NCBI GenBank assembly: GCA_963920765.1
Contig: OY987244.1
Span: 25,276,358-25,340,357 of the forward strand
Reading direction: 5' to 3'
Origin: Ulota crispa
Taxonomy: Eukaryota > Streptophyta > Bryopsida > Orthotrichales > Orthotrichaceae
Length of the DNA stretch: 64,000 nt
Below the pieces are notes generated by a model, which saw only the letters and a list, made by a program, of their open reading frames with translations, searched no databases and was not told the DNA's origin. Positions 24,001-34,718 of the stretch are shown here, piece by piece. Position 1 is the first letter of the stretch. Each line of letters begins with the position of its first letter. Made by a program: the position numbers and the translations under genes.

Positions 24001-25890
24001 ACCTGGCCATGCAAAGGGAAACAGGAATCAATATTTCAACCTGATTGCAAGCTCAATCACGAGCACACATATCACATGGAAAATTATAAACGAAATACAA
24101 ACTACATTCCCATAAAAAACCGACTGCAACAATAATATGACATCCAATTGAACCGATTCTAGGAAGAGACATCATGTCATCAAACACCAGCAAAATGAAT
24201 TAGCTTAAAACAATCAGAAATGATGAAGGCATGATAAACTTATCTCCTTCTAACTCAAACACACATAAGCTAAATACTCAGCACTCTCAGTGATTTACAA
24301 GGTTGTGTTTCTGCAAAACAGTGATTGTACTACCTCCATTGAGCCAGGTTCGAGTTACAGAAATACCAAACTGCATTAAGTGGACAGGAGAAAATCTAGT
24401 TTGTGGTGCAAGCGAAGAACGGACAATTCCTTTAATATAACGTTGCTAACTAAAACACTATCTCCAATGCCGTTGTCCATAAACTCAATAGTATCATTTA
24501 AAAACACCAATGACCTTGTGTGTCTTCTCTTCGGTCTTGTCTCAACCGGCACAGCCAGATTCAACGGCAAGTGTCAGCAGCAAAAGTCTCCATCTTTCTT
24601 ATTGTAAGAACAACAAGCACAAAATTGCCACACTACGAAATGCACCAAGTTACTGCACAAGAACACATAGTCTAATGATTGAATTATGAACTCAAATCCA
24701 TCATCTTTGTAAATATAAGAAGATGAAGAAATTCATTTTACTCTAAACCCAATGCGATGAACGCACACAGACATGGGACACAAAGGCACTAACTCCATTT
24801 GAACATCTCCGGGGAAAGATAACTAATTTTATACTCAAAAATGAAGCTACAAGACGTAAATTAGAAAACTCTTAACTAACTATGGTGCCACCATCAAGTC
24901 GTCCACTAAGGAGCTACCAAGAATCTTGACACTTCGCCAGTCAAAATCTCATCCATAGCGTTATTTTTATTGGTAAAATGCATGCCAATACAAGTCGACG
25001 TTGACGATAAAGAAGAAGACATGGCTAATCTCATCTTTAGAATGCGCAAGCTCTGAAAATTCAGAACTTTCTGTAATTGGTAGACTGCAAAATATACATC
25101 CGGCCCCAGAATAACCAAGCATCTGCCACTTACAAGGTGAGCGCAAGACCCCTACTGGTAGGGCGCCATTTCTACTTAAATGCAACTACTTTAATATCAT
25201 TTTTACAAGACAAACATTTTAAAATAGTAATTGCTCCAAAATATGAATATCAAACCTCTCCTAATACACTGTAGCCGAACGCAAGTGATACTACAAAAGC
25301 GGGAGACGAAAACTACTGCACGCGATAACAAAAGTCCCGAAGTGCTTCAACGAAGTCAAGAGCCCCCCCCGACTTTGCTTAACGCACTGAAAGCCAACAA
25401 TCTTGATAGAATCGTGCTAAAAAAACGAAATTGCTGTAAAATTTACCTTTGTACCAACAAAATGATATTACAATGACCTCTGATGGTTTCGCGCAAACGA
25501 GACGGATAACACTGGAAAAGTTTTACTTTTTGAAACTTTAAGGAATTGAATGGTCGACTATGTGCATTGTCTCTCCCGTATATGATTCAGAATCAAGAGC
25601 GTAGGCTGATTTACATTGCTTTTGCAATTACATTTGTAATGAGAAGACGGTACTTTTACATGTAAAGTTCAAAAGTGATACACAGGGATCTTTCAAATTG
25701 ACTTGTTTAAGTTGACTTATCAAAGCGGCCTACTCGTGCCAGCCAAAAGTCCAAAGGGCAATACAGTACAAATTAGGAAACTCACTCTTCCAATTCGAGC
25801 AGCTTCTCTGTTGGATAAACGCGACAAAATCATTGACTTGCACTCTTCTGGTAGAGTTTCCCATAAATTCGGTCCACTATTTTCCTCCAT
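18047..25890 (-). CDS. F-box/leucine-rich-repeat protein (13 coding exons)
   Basis: Coding exons, in transcript order: 25890-25786, 24002-23904, 23631-23586, 23223-23063, 22863-22029, 21678-21441, 20997-20755, 20426-20288, 20138-19932, 19532-19412, 18982-18763, 18631-18502, 18226-18047. All introns are GT-AG and the phases agree, giving about 907 residues. Residues ~9-45 are an F-box (LWETLPEECKSMILSRLSNR), which would bind a SKP1-type adaptor so the protein acts as substrate receptor of an SCF ubiquitin ligase. LRRs follow at ~70-160 (SLSFKRC, SVDFRSCGFLTD, NVNLANCSGISD) and from ~590 to ~850 (SVSVAGCSDVTDKG, SLDISRCSGVTSAG, TLNLSNCKKLIRL). Between them, ~170-570, is a long Ser/Asp/Arg-rich, probably disordered segment. 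The start is the ATG before the F-box; nothing longer is in frame with an ATG. FBL15/SLOMO-like proteins are the nearest family I can suggest, without certainty. Confidence 0.85.
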
Positions 25891-27650
25891 GATTGTAGAC
25901 GCCAAGAAATAGTCTCTTAATCCCTTCTACGTAAACATCACAAGCCTGCATAATATTATCAAGGAGCACTCAAAGATTAGTCAAAATTTACTCGCATGAT
26001 ATCTTACATGGTCCTCAAAAGCAATCGATTGATTCTGATTGTTATAATGACACAGATCTACAAGAATACTAAACAAAACCAGAATCCAAGGTCCAAATCA
26101 TCCAAGAGCTTGCTAAGCCTAACCGCAAGTTGCATCAACGCAACCTTGAACTGAAGTAGATCCAGCTCTCGAAGCCAAGAACAAATCCACACTCACCAGG
26201 TTCCAGACAGAGCTTGAAACAAAGAAATACTCTTAACCTAGAGAATTCATCGCAACATGTAAACGATACCCAAATCTTCTGCAGCCCGATTCCCTAATAA
26301 CATAATACCGTTCCAAAACCACCTCCAGTATTTGCAGAGAGAAAGGAATTTTTTTAAGGAAATAAAGCCAAAAGATAAGACCTGTCCACAACCCTAATCT
26401 GTCCACTGAAACAATAACCAAGTGCAAAGCATACATGCCGTATAATTCCTTATCTACGTCGCCCGGTAACCTCGGACACTGCACCAGTAGAGAGGTAAAC
26501 TACTCGACCCGAGAAAGGTAACCAAAGCAACTGATAGGTGAGAAAAAACGAAAATTGCTTACTCTTAAAAGCATCTCAACTTCAACGAGACATAAAAAAC
26601 CAAACGAGGACGACAACCTTTAGTAATGTAGAGGAGCAACTGCTAATCTCTTAATTTTTCATTTGGTAAAATCCAAATCGAAAGAATTAGGCGGTTAGGC
26701 ATTAGAAATTTGCCGAACAAATTAACACGTACTCCTTAACAACTGAACATCCTAACAACTTCTCTAATCAAACACGCTCCTGCACTTCAAAAGTTACACC
26801 TAAGTTCAAACACGTCCGGCACTACACTTCCAAAATTGAACTGGTCACCTGATTTCCTCACAGTCCCGAAAATTCAAACATCCGAATATTCAGACTTCCA
26901 ATGACACTTTCACATTTCGTCCCAAATTTCAACAGAAACAACTCATTTTCTGAAGAAAACCTAAACGTCTCACTCGCCCTAACAGTCTCAGTATTCAATA
27001 ATTGTATGAAATTCAAGGAAACTTTCTTTAAATTCAAACAGATCCGGCACTAGTTAAAAACAGGCTGGTCACGTCAAAGTCCACAAAAATAACAGAATTC
27101 CAAGTTTATAAAGAATTTCAATGACACTTTCACATTTCGTCCCAAATTTCAACAGGAACACTTCATTTCTGAAGAAACCTAAACGTCTCACTCGCCCTAA
27201 CAGTCTCAGTATTCAATGCTTGTATGAAATTCAAGAAAATTTCTTAAATTCAAACAGAAGTCCGGCACTAAGTTAGTTAAAACGGGCTGGTCACGTCAAA
27301 GTCCAGAAAAATAACAGAATTCCAAGTTTTTAAAATTCACATACATCCAGCTGCCAGACTCTGCAATCCAGAAAGAAGGAGAAGACCAAAACAATATACC
27401 TGATAGCAAGGCCGAATTAGAGCCGTAATAAGCGTGGCCAGACTGCAGCTCCAATTATGTTACCGCAGCGGGGAAAGAGAAAATGGCATAGCGGAATTCC
27501 GATCCGAAGGCGAGACGACCAATTAAGGTACAATGGACGCCAGTTGCGGGAGGGCAATTTGAAGCAGCGAGCGAGGGAGCCAGATGTTGATACAAAAGGT
27601 TCGTTACGAAGAGTCTTATGGCCATGCTGGAAACCCTGGTGATCTCAATC
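25891..27650 (-). promoter_or_regulatory. 5' untranslated exons, leader intron and promoter of the F-box/LRR gene
   Basis: A probable noncoding exon ends at 27400 with a donor GCTATCAG|GTATATTG, and an acceptor ATTATGCAG|GC at 25946-25945 joins to the leader before the ATG at 25890. The leader intron is therefore about 1.45 kb. The transcription start is probably near 27600-27650, in the only moderately GC-rich stretch of this region. No TATA box was identified with confidence. Confidence 0.5.
26900..27330. repeat. Tandem duplication in the F-box gene leader intron
   Basis: Two consecutive copies of a ~215-base unit: both contain CAATGACACTTTCACATTTC, CCTAAACGTCTCACTCGCCC and GGCTGGTCACGTCAAAGTCC. 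The first runs about 26900-27117, the second about 27118-27330. The copies differ by scattered substitutions and small indels, so the duplication is not very recent. Confidence 0.85.
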
Positions 27651-27740
27651 TCTTCATCGTCGTTTAATCAGCCCCTGGACATACCCTAGCCGACCTGCAG
27701 TACAGCAGGGTTCATACAGGTCCTCAATCGAGAATTGGAA

Positions 27741-28625
27741 CTGTACAGTACCAGGCAAGCATTAATTGTCCGGTGCCTTGCTGCAGTTCGAAGATCTTCC
27801 CATAATATATTGCAAAATTGAGATTTTGTTATTTTGAATTATAGAGATTAATTTTTATGCAATCCCAACCAAGCATATTAAATTTTGATTCCAAAAAATC
27901 AAAACCTTATTTTTGGTGAAATATTTTGTATTAAATTCATGATTTTACATGAAAATTGATTGAAGAAAATTGGTGATGAATTTTTGTAGATTTGATTGCA
28001 TGAATATGTTGGAAACATCCATACGCACATTTTCCCTTCTAAAAAGAACCCCCTTAAGTAACAAAATTATGATTCACAAAAAGTTCAATGTGGGTTGTGG
28101 TAAAACCAAAATTTGTAAAGTGGATATTTCTATTTTTTAACTGGAATTTTGGCTAAGTAAACATATTGTCATGTTCAAAGGTACAAATTTAGTCATAGTA
28201 TATGACTCAAATAACATAAATTAATTATCAAAAAGAAATATCTATTTCACAAATTTTGGTCTTACCACACCTCACATTGAACTCTTTGTCAATCATAATT
28301 TTGTTACTTAAGGGAGTTCTTTTTAAAAGGGAAAATGTGTGTATGGATGTTTCCAACATATCCAATCAATCAAATCTACAAAAATTCATCACCAATTTTC
28401 TTCAATCAATTTTCATGTAAAATCATGAATTTAATACAAAATAATTCACCAAAAATAGGGTTTTGATTTTTTGGAATCAAAATTTGGTATGCTTGGTTGG
28501 GATTGCATAAGAATCAATCTCTATGATTCAAAATAACAAAATCTCAATTTTGCTATGTATTATGGGAAGATTTTTGAATTGCAGCAAAGCACCGAACAAT
28601 TCATGCTTGCCTAGCACTGTACAGT
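27741..28625. repeat. Array unit 1
   Basis: Left arm begins ACCAGGCAAGCATTAATTGT, right arm ends ACAATTCATGCTTGCCTAGC; pairing runs inward to about 28140/28230. Arms look above 90 percent identical by eye. Confidence 0.88.
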
Positions 28626-29498
28626 ACCCCTTAGTATGTTTACATTCACGCTCGTTTTGCTGTTCAAAAAACTTTGCACAAACCAGAGTATAATTTCATT
28701 TTCTTGCCTTGTATCAAGGTTTTGTAATTTGCATGCAGTTCCAATAAAGTATACCAAATTTTAGTTCCAAAAAGTCAAAACTCTATTTTTGGTAAATTGT
28801 TTTGTACTAAAATTCATGGTTTGTATGAAAATTGATTGAAGAAAATTGGTGATACATTTTTGAGATTTGATTGCATAGATATGTAGGAAACATCCATACG
28901 CACATCTCCCATGCTAAAGAAATCCCCCTTGAGTAACAAAAATTTGGTCTACAAAAGATTCGCTGAAACTTGTGATAGGCCCAAATTTTGTAAAATATAT
29001 ATTTCTAAATCTTAACTAGCTTTTCATCAAGTAAAACATACGTATTGTTTAGAGATACAAACCTAATTACAATATTTAAGTCAAACAACATAATTTGATT
29101 TTCATAAAGTGATATATATTTTACAAAATTTGGGCCTATCACAAGTTTTAGTGAATCTTTTGTAGACCAAATTTTTAATATTCAAGGGGAATTTCTTTAG
29201 CATGGGAGATGTGCGTATGGATGTTTCCTACATATCTATGCAATCAAATCTCAAAAATTTATCACCAATTTTCTTCAATCAATTTTCATACAAACCATGA
29301 ATTTTAGTACAAAACAATTTACCAAAAATAGAGTTTTGACTTTTTGGAACTAAAATTTGGTATACTTTATTGGAATTGCATGCAAATTACAAAACCTTGA
29401 TACAAGGCAAGAAAATGAAATTATACTCTAGTTTATGCAAAGTTTTTTGAACGGCAAAATGATCTTGAATGTAAACATACTAAGGGGTACTGTACAAT
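28616..29498. repeat. Array unit 2
   Basis: Left arm begins ACCCCTTAGTATGTTTACAT and the right arm ends ATGTAAACATACTAAGGGGT. Arms pair almost throughout, including the CTTGTATCAAGG-type block. Confidence 0.88.
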
Positions 29499-30365
29499 AC
29501 CCTAAAGAAAGTATACGTAAGTCCATTTTCCAGCATTCAAAGAAGTTGGAATAACATAAAATTTAATTGGCATTTTGTTTTCATATTTTTTTCATAAAAT
29601 CCTTGTTCCATTCCAATCAAGTATACCAAATTTCAGCTTCTAATAACCAAAATCCTATTTTTGGTGAATTATTTTGATTAAAATTCATGGTTTTAAGTGA
29701 TAATTGATTTAAAAACATTGGTGATGAATTTTTGAGGTTTGATTGCACAAATATGTAAGAAACATCCATACATACATCTTTTATTTTAACCAAATCATCA
29801 AAAAGTTTCAAAATTCCTTCTATAGAGGTTTTTACGATAGGGTGATCATGCCCAAATTTAGTAAAATAGATATATATTTTAATTAGCTTTTGGCAAAGTA
29901 AATATATCATCATGCTCAAAAATAAAAACTTAATCACAATATACAAGTCAAACAATAAAACCTTGTTACCATAAAGAAATATTTATTTTACTAAATTTGG
30001 GCATCATTACCATACCATAAAAACCTCTATAGAAGGAATTTTGAAACTTTTTGATGATTTTGGTTAATAAAAAAGATGTGTGTATGGATGTTTCCTACAT
30101 GTCCATGCAATAAAATTTCAAAAATTCATCACTAATGTTTTTTAATCAATTATCAAGTAAAACCATGAATTTTAATCAAAATAATTCATTAAAAATAGGA
30201 TTTTGGTTATTAGGAGCTAAAATTTGGTATGCTTGATTGGGATGGCACCAGGATCATATACAAAAAATATGAGGATAAAATGCCAATTATACTTTATGTT
30301 ACACCAACCTCTTTGAATGTTGGAAAATAGACTTACATATACTTTCTTTAGAGTATTGTATAGTA
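29487..30365. repeat. Array unit 3
   Basis: Left arm begins ACCCTAAAGAAAGTATACGT, right arm ends ACATATACTTTCTTTAGAGT. Arms pair around a spacer near 29870-29960. Confidence 0.88.
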
Positions 30366-31300
30366 TCCTTGAATAAAGTTTATCACCCTCTATTTTTTTA
30401 GCTACAAGTCATGTTATGTTTTGAAATTGAGGTCAATTGGGCTTTTCCAATCTTGCATTTTTATATCTCATTCTTTTCCTTAATGCCAACCAAGCATACC
30501 AAAATTCAACCTCAAAATACTAAAATCCAAATTTTGACAAATTGCTTTGCGTCACAAATCAAGATTTTACATGGATTTACAAGAAAATTGATTGAAAAAT
30601 ATTGATAATAAATTTTGGAGGTTTGATTGCATGGGTGTATAGGTAACATCCATACGCACATCCATATGCACATCTTTCATGCTAAAAAAAACCCCTTAAG
30701 TAAAAAGAAATTGATCTTCATAAGGTTTAGTGTGACATATGATATGTCCAAATCTTGTAAAATATATATTTTTAATTTTTATTTAGCTTTTCACCAAATA
30801 AACACAAAAATATGTTCAAAGTTACAAACTTAGTCATAGTTATGAGTAAAATAGCAAAATTTGATTATTAGAAGAAAATATATATTTTACAAGATTTGGA
30901 CATATCAAATGTCACACTAAACCTTATGAAGATCAATTTCTTTTTACTTAAGGGGTTTTTTTTAGCATGAAAGATGTGCATATGGATGTGCGTATGGATG
31001 TTACCTATACACCCATGCAATCAAACCTCCAAAATTTATTATTAGTGTTTTTCAATCAATTTTTTTGTAAAACCATGTAAAATCTTGATTTGTGACGCAA
31101 AGCAATTTGTCAAAATTTGGATTTTAGTATTTTGAGGTTGAATTTTGGTATGCTTGGTTGGCATTGGGGGCAAGAATGAGATATAAAAAATGCAAGATCA
31201 AAAAAAATGAATTGACCTCAATTTCAAAACATAATATGACATGCCCTGTAATTGAGAAAAAATAGAGGGCAACAAACTTTACTCAAGGCCATTATACAAT
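30353..31300. repeat. Array unit 4
   Basis: Left arm begins ATCCTTGAATAAAGTTTATC and right arm ends with its complement CAAACTTTACTCAAGG. Longest unit; arms also share TTTGTGACGCAAAGCAATTT. A duplicated CATACGCACATCCATATGCA block is present in both arms. Confidence 0.87.
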
Positions 31301-31480
31301 AACCATGGGTTTTACAATATAATTAATTGAAAAAAATTGGTGATGAATTTTTGAGATTTGGTTGCATGGAAAATGTGCACATGGATGTTTCCTACATATC
31401 CATACAGATCAAATCTCAAAAATTCATCACCAATTTTTTTCAATCAATTCTTTTGAAAAACCCATGGTTATTGTACAATA
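31291..31480. repeat. Array unit 5 (short palindrome)
   Basis: A 190-base palindrome containing only the core: ACAATAACCATGGGTTTTAC on the left and AAAAACCCATGGTTATTGTA on the right. It is followed by a single arm fragment (about 31481-31600) with the TTGGGATGCTTAATTGGGAT block. Confidence 0.8.
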
Positions 31481-31663
31481 AAATTTACCAAAAATTGGGG
31501 TTTGATTTTTTGAAGTCAATTTTTGGGATGCTTAATTGGGATTGCTAGCTATAATCAAATATAAATAATGCAAAATAATAAAACACCGATTACATTCTCT
31601 AAATTGCTAAATTTCAGCACTATTAAAACCACCAAAAGGGGGGCAACAACAATTTTGGTCTAA

Positions 31664-32222
31664 GTACTGTACTGTACTATAAAGAAAGAGTACATAAGTC
31701 CCTCTTTTGGGATTCAAAGGAGTTTGTGCAATGAATAATATAATGGGCATTTTATTCTCACATTTTTGGTATGTCATCCTCATGCAATCTTGGTCAAACA
31801 AAACAAATTTTGGTTACTAGAAATCAAAATCCTATTTTTGGTAAATAATTTTGTGTCAAAACCATGATTTTACAAGAAAGTTGATTAAAAAACAGTGGTG
31901 ATGAATTTTTGAGATTTGATTGCATGGATATGTAAGAGACATCCATACGCACATCTTTCTTTCAAGCAAATATTTCCAAAAGCTTTCAAAATTCCTTCTA
32001 TAGAGATTTTAATGTTAGGGTGATCATGACCAAATTTAGTAAAATACATATTTCTTCATGAAAAATACTTTTGTTATTTGGCTCATACATTGTGATTAAG
32101 TTTGTACCTTCAAACATGATGATATATTTATTTTGCCAAAAACTAATTTATTTTTTGTACAAACTTCTTTGAATACCATAAGAGGGACTTATGTACTCTT
32201 TCTTTAGGGTACTGTACAGTGC
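31664..32222. repeat. Array unit 6 (one arm shortened, spacer reversed)
   Basis: Ends are inverted copies (GAAAGAGTACATAAGTCCCT and AGGGACTTATGTACTCTTTC). The left arm is complete, the right arm has lost most of its inner part. The spacer (CATTGTGATTAAGTTTGTAC near 32090) is the reverse complement of the spacer orientation in units 1-4. Confidence 0.8.
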
Positions 32223-32775
32223 CCTCCAACTAGTCCTCATACACCCTAATTTCCCATTCTGAAAACTTTGCTACTACAAAATATCATTGACTTTTTGTTT
32301 TGTGAATCATAGAAGTTTGATTCTTATGCAATTCCAATCAAGCATATCAAATTTTGATTTTTGAAAACAAAAACCCCATTTTTGATGAATTATTTTGTAT
32401 TAAATTCATGAGTGTATATGATAATTGGTTGAAAAATATTGGTAATGAATTTTTGAGACTTGATTGCATGGACATGTAAGAAGCATCCAAAGGCACCTCT
32501 TCTATGCTAAAAAGAATCCCCTTAAGTAACAAGATTTTGATTTACAAAGATTTCAGGGTGACTTGTGCTATGCCCAAACTATGTAAAATAGATATTCCTG
32601 TACAATAATTAGATTTTACTACTTGATTTGTACATTGTGACTAAGTTTGTACCTTTGAACATGTTGTTATGTTTACTTGGTGAAAAAGTTAATTAAATTA
32701 TTTTAGCAAAAAAAATTGAATGGCAAGAGAAGGTGTTTGAGGACTTGTTGGAGGGCATTGTATAGTCCTTGGAAA
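32212..32775. repeat. Array unit 7 (one arm shortened, spacer reversed)
   Basis: Ends are inverted copies (GCCCTCCAACTAGTCCTC, GAGGACTTGTTGGAGGGC). As in unit 6, the right arm is mostly deleted and the spacer block CATTGTGACTAAGTTTGTAC is reversed relative to units 1-4. Confidence 0.8.
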
Positions 32776-33110
32776 GAAGTCTAAGTTTTCTCTTCTTTTC
32801 ATTCAATCAACTTGCATAATATAGAACATAATTGGAATTCTTTGTCTTGCATCATTGACATGCAATTTTGATTAAGCATACCAAATTTTGATTTCAAATC
32901 AAAACCCCATTTTTGGTGAATTATTTCCCATAATATTTATGGTTTTACATGATAACCAATTTTTTTAAAAAGGTGATGAATTTTTGAGATTTAATTGCAT
33001 GGGCATGCAAGTAACATTCATGTATACATCTTTTGTGTTACAAAAAATTCCATCAAGCTCTCACAATTCTAAAAAAAGTATGACAATGGTGTTCATGAAT
33101 CAATCACCTT
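32756..33110. repeat. Array unit 8 (single arm)
   Basis: Begins TCCTTGGAAAGAAGTCTAAG after the junction ATTGTATAG and contains the core blocks, but no complementary second arm is found before the DNA changes character near 33110. Confidence 0.7.
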
Positions 33111-33546
33111 TGCAAGGATAGTCACTCAAAACCAAATTAATTGATCCTACATATAACAAAATCTAGACTAATTTTAACTTACTCTAGAAGTCTTTCATAC
33201 AATATATTTTTTATTTCAAACCATTTAGAAAAGCATAAATTTAATAAAAACAAATATGCCTTGCACATGCTTTGCACCTTGTCTCTCTCATAAATTTTTA
33301 TGATTTTTCACCTACCTTTTCCTTTCCCTCCCCCTCAAATTTCAAATCTTGGGTGACTAACACACTTAATGCTTGGCACCTAGTATTATATAATAGAAAA
33401 TTTCAAACCTATGAAAAAAAGTTTAGAAAAAAATTTCCAATAACTTTTCACCCTTCCTATAGGTGCCTTTTCCTCTCCCTTACTTGTCACTAATAGAACT
33501 TGTGTTACAAAGGTAGGAATACCATAAACCATTACGCCCACATTAA

Positions 33547-33788
33547 CCCATGAGAGCCCAGCCCAAGTTCACTAAAACCCAGACCTACACAAATTGATTC
33601 CAATTAAGTTGTTACCAAAAATAAGATTCATAGAAAGTTACCCTATCGATAGGGAGTGGAGATAGGCCCCAAGGTATGGGAGAAAGGATGAATGTTTTGA
33701 CTATGCCAATCAAAAAATTATAGCAATCAAAAAGAAAACTTTTTTTAATTTAGAGCAACCATAATTTGGTCACTAGGGCGCTCAAGGG
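33547..33788. mobile_element. 242-base TTAA-flanked MITE, copy A
   Basis: Bounded by TTAA at 33543-33546 and 33789-33792, with termini CCCATGAGAGCCC and GGGCGCTCAAGGG that are imperfect inverted repeats. The internal sequence (CCCAAGTTCACT, AATAAGATTCA, AGGCCC near the middle) is shared with the element at 48846-49087, which has exactly the same length. TTAA duplication with CCC...GGG ends fits non-autonomous piggyBac-type elements. Confidence 0.75.
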
Positions 33789-33799
33789 TTAATGGCATA

Positions 33800-34718
33800 G
33801 TAGATTGTTTTGAAATAAAAGATAGTTGGTTTTGAAAAAGATTATGAAAAGATACAATTTTTTTGCATTTGATTGGTTCACATTTGTTTTGGAACAAAAT
33901 TCCAAAGGTAGCCATTTTAAGTGAACATATGAAACAAGAATGGGTCCAAATGAAAAAAATCCACATTCATATTGCTTAAAAAATTCATTCTCGTAAAATT
34001 ATTATTAATATATTTCTTTACATTCACAAGAAATTCCCCATATCTTCCCCATATCTTACAGGCTGACATGCTTAATTTAACGGTTTATGGTATTTCTACC
34101 TTAGTAGAGAATCATGTCATGAGGCAGATAGACAGCCCACGATTTAGAACACTGATGTATCCATGCAATGCTAGGGCTGACTTGGCACTAATAGTAGCAA
34201 CTGTACAGTACATCCAAAATTCACTGTCTTCGAATTCGAACACGTTGTTTGTATAAAACCCTAAATCGTCGGTACTCAACGACAATCTTCGAACGCTGTT
34301 CTATTCTCCGACCAGGACTTCCTGTTAAGGATTTTGCAAGTAGTGGAAGAATCCAAGCCTGCTTGTTTGATTCTGGTGTCACCTTCATAGACAGTAGCAT
34401 TGATTGTCACGGTTTTACAAAACTTCGTCGATACTCGCAATGTTAATTTACAACACTTCATTGATAATCACGTGCAGTGCGTGTGGGGATTGCGAAGGAC
34501 ATACCCTCGTAAGCAAGCTTAGCAGCATCAAGTTCGAGCGTTGAAGCTCGGGGCGCAATTGAGCAGGTATGATTCCGAATTACCGATTCTCTTGAAGAAA
34601 ATTTTCCTGGCGTTTTGTATGATGGTTGCTGTTGTCCTTGATGCTCTGAGAGTCGAGTCGGGCGACGTCATGGTGGCCCACAGTTTTCCTGAAAGAAGCT
34701 TTGTCTGTTCTGTTCTGG
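33800..34718 (+). promoter_or_regulatory. Upstream region and 5' leader of MED27
   Basis: Intergenic DNA becomes less AT-rich from about 34240, where a plant 5' leader is likely to begin (AAACCCTAAATCG at 34256-34268 resembles a telo-box). The palindrome ACTGTACAGTAC at 34199-34210, identical to the junction motif of the foldback array, stands alone here. Transcription probably starts between 34250 and 34500. Confidence 0.45.

Larger units (their letters stand above)
27741..33110. repeat. Tandem array of long palindromic (foldback) units
   Basis: About eight units follow each other without intervening unique DNA. The full-length ones are ~870-940 bases and are nearly perfect palindromes: two ~400-base arms around a spacer of roughly 70-100 bases. 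Adjacent units share a junction of the form GTACTGTACAGTACCC or a variant (27740, 28616, 29487, 30353, 31291, 31470, 31665, 32209, 32755). A core is common to all units (GGTGATGAATTTTTGAG, AACATCCATACGCACATC, TTTGGTATGCTTGGTTGG), but the outer ~100 bases of the arms differ between units while matching within a unit. The spacer is in one orientation in units 1-4 and reversed in units 6 and 7. No ORF of note exists. The array occupies the space between two divergent gene promoters. Confidence 0.9.

Noticed and set aside
24376-24570. Possible extra exon in intron 1 of the F-box/LRR gene
   Set aside because: Exons 1 and 2 join in phase and restore the F-box without it, and it has no good splice sites.
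27741-33110. CRISPR-like or satellite array
   Set aside because: Units are ~0.2-0.9 kb palindromes with differing outer arms, not short direct repeats with unique spacers, and not identical satellite monomers.
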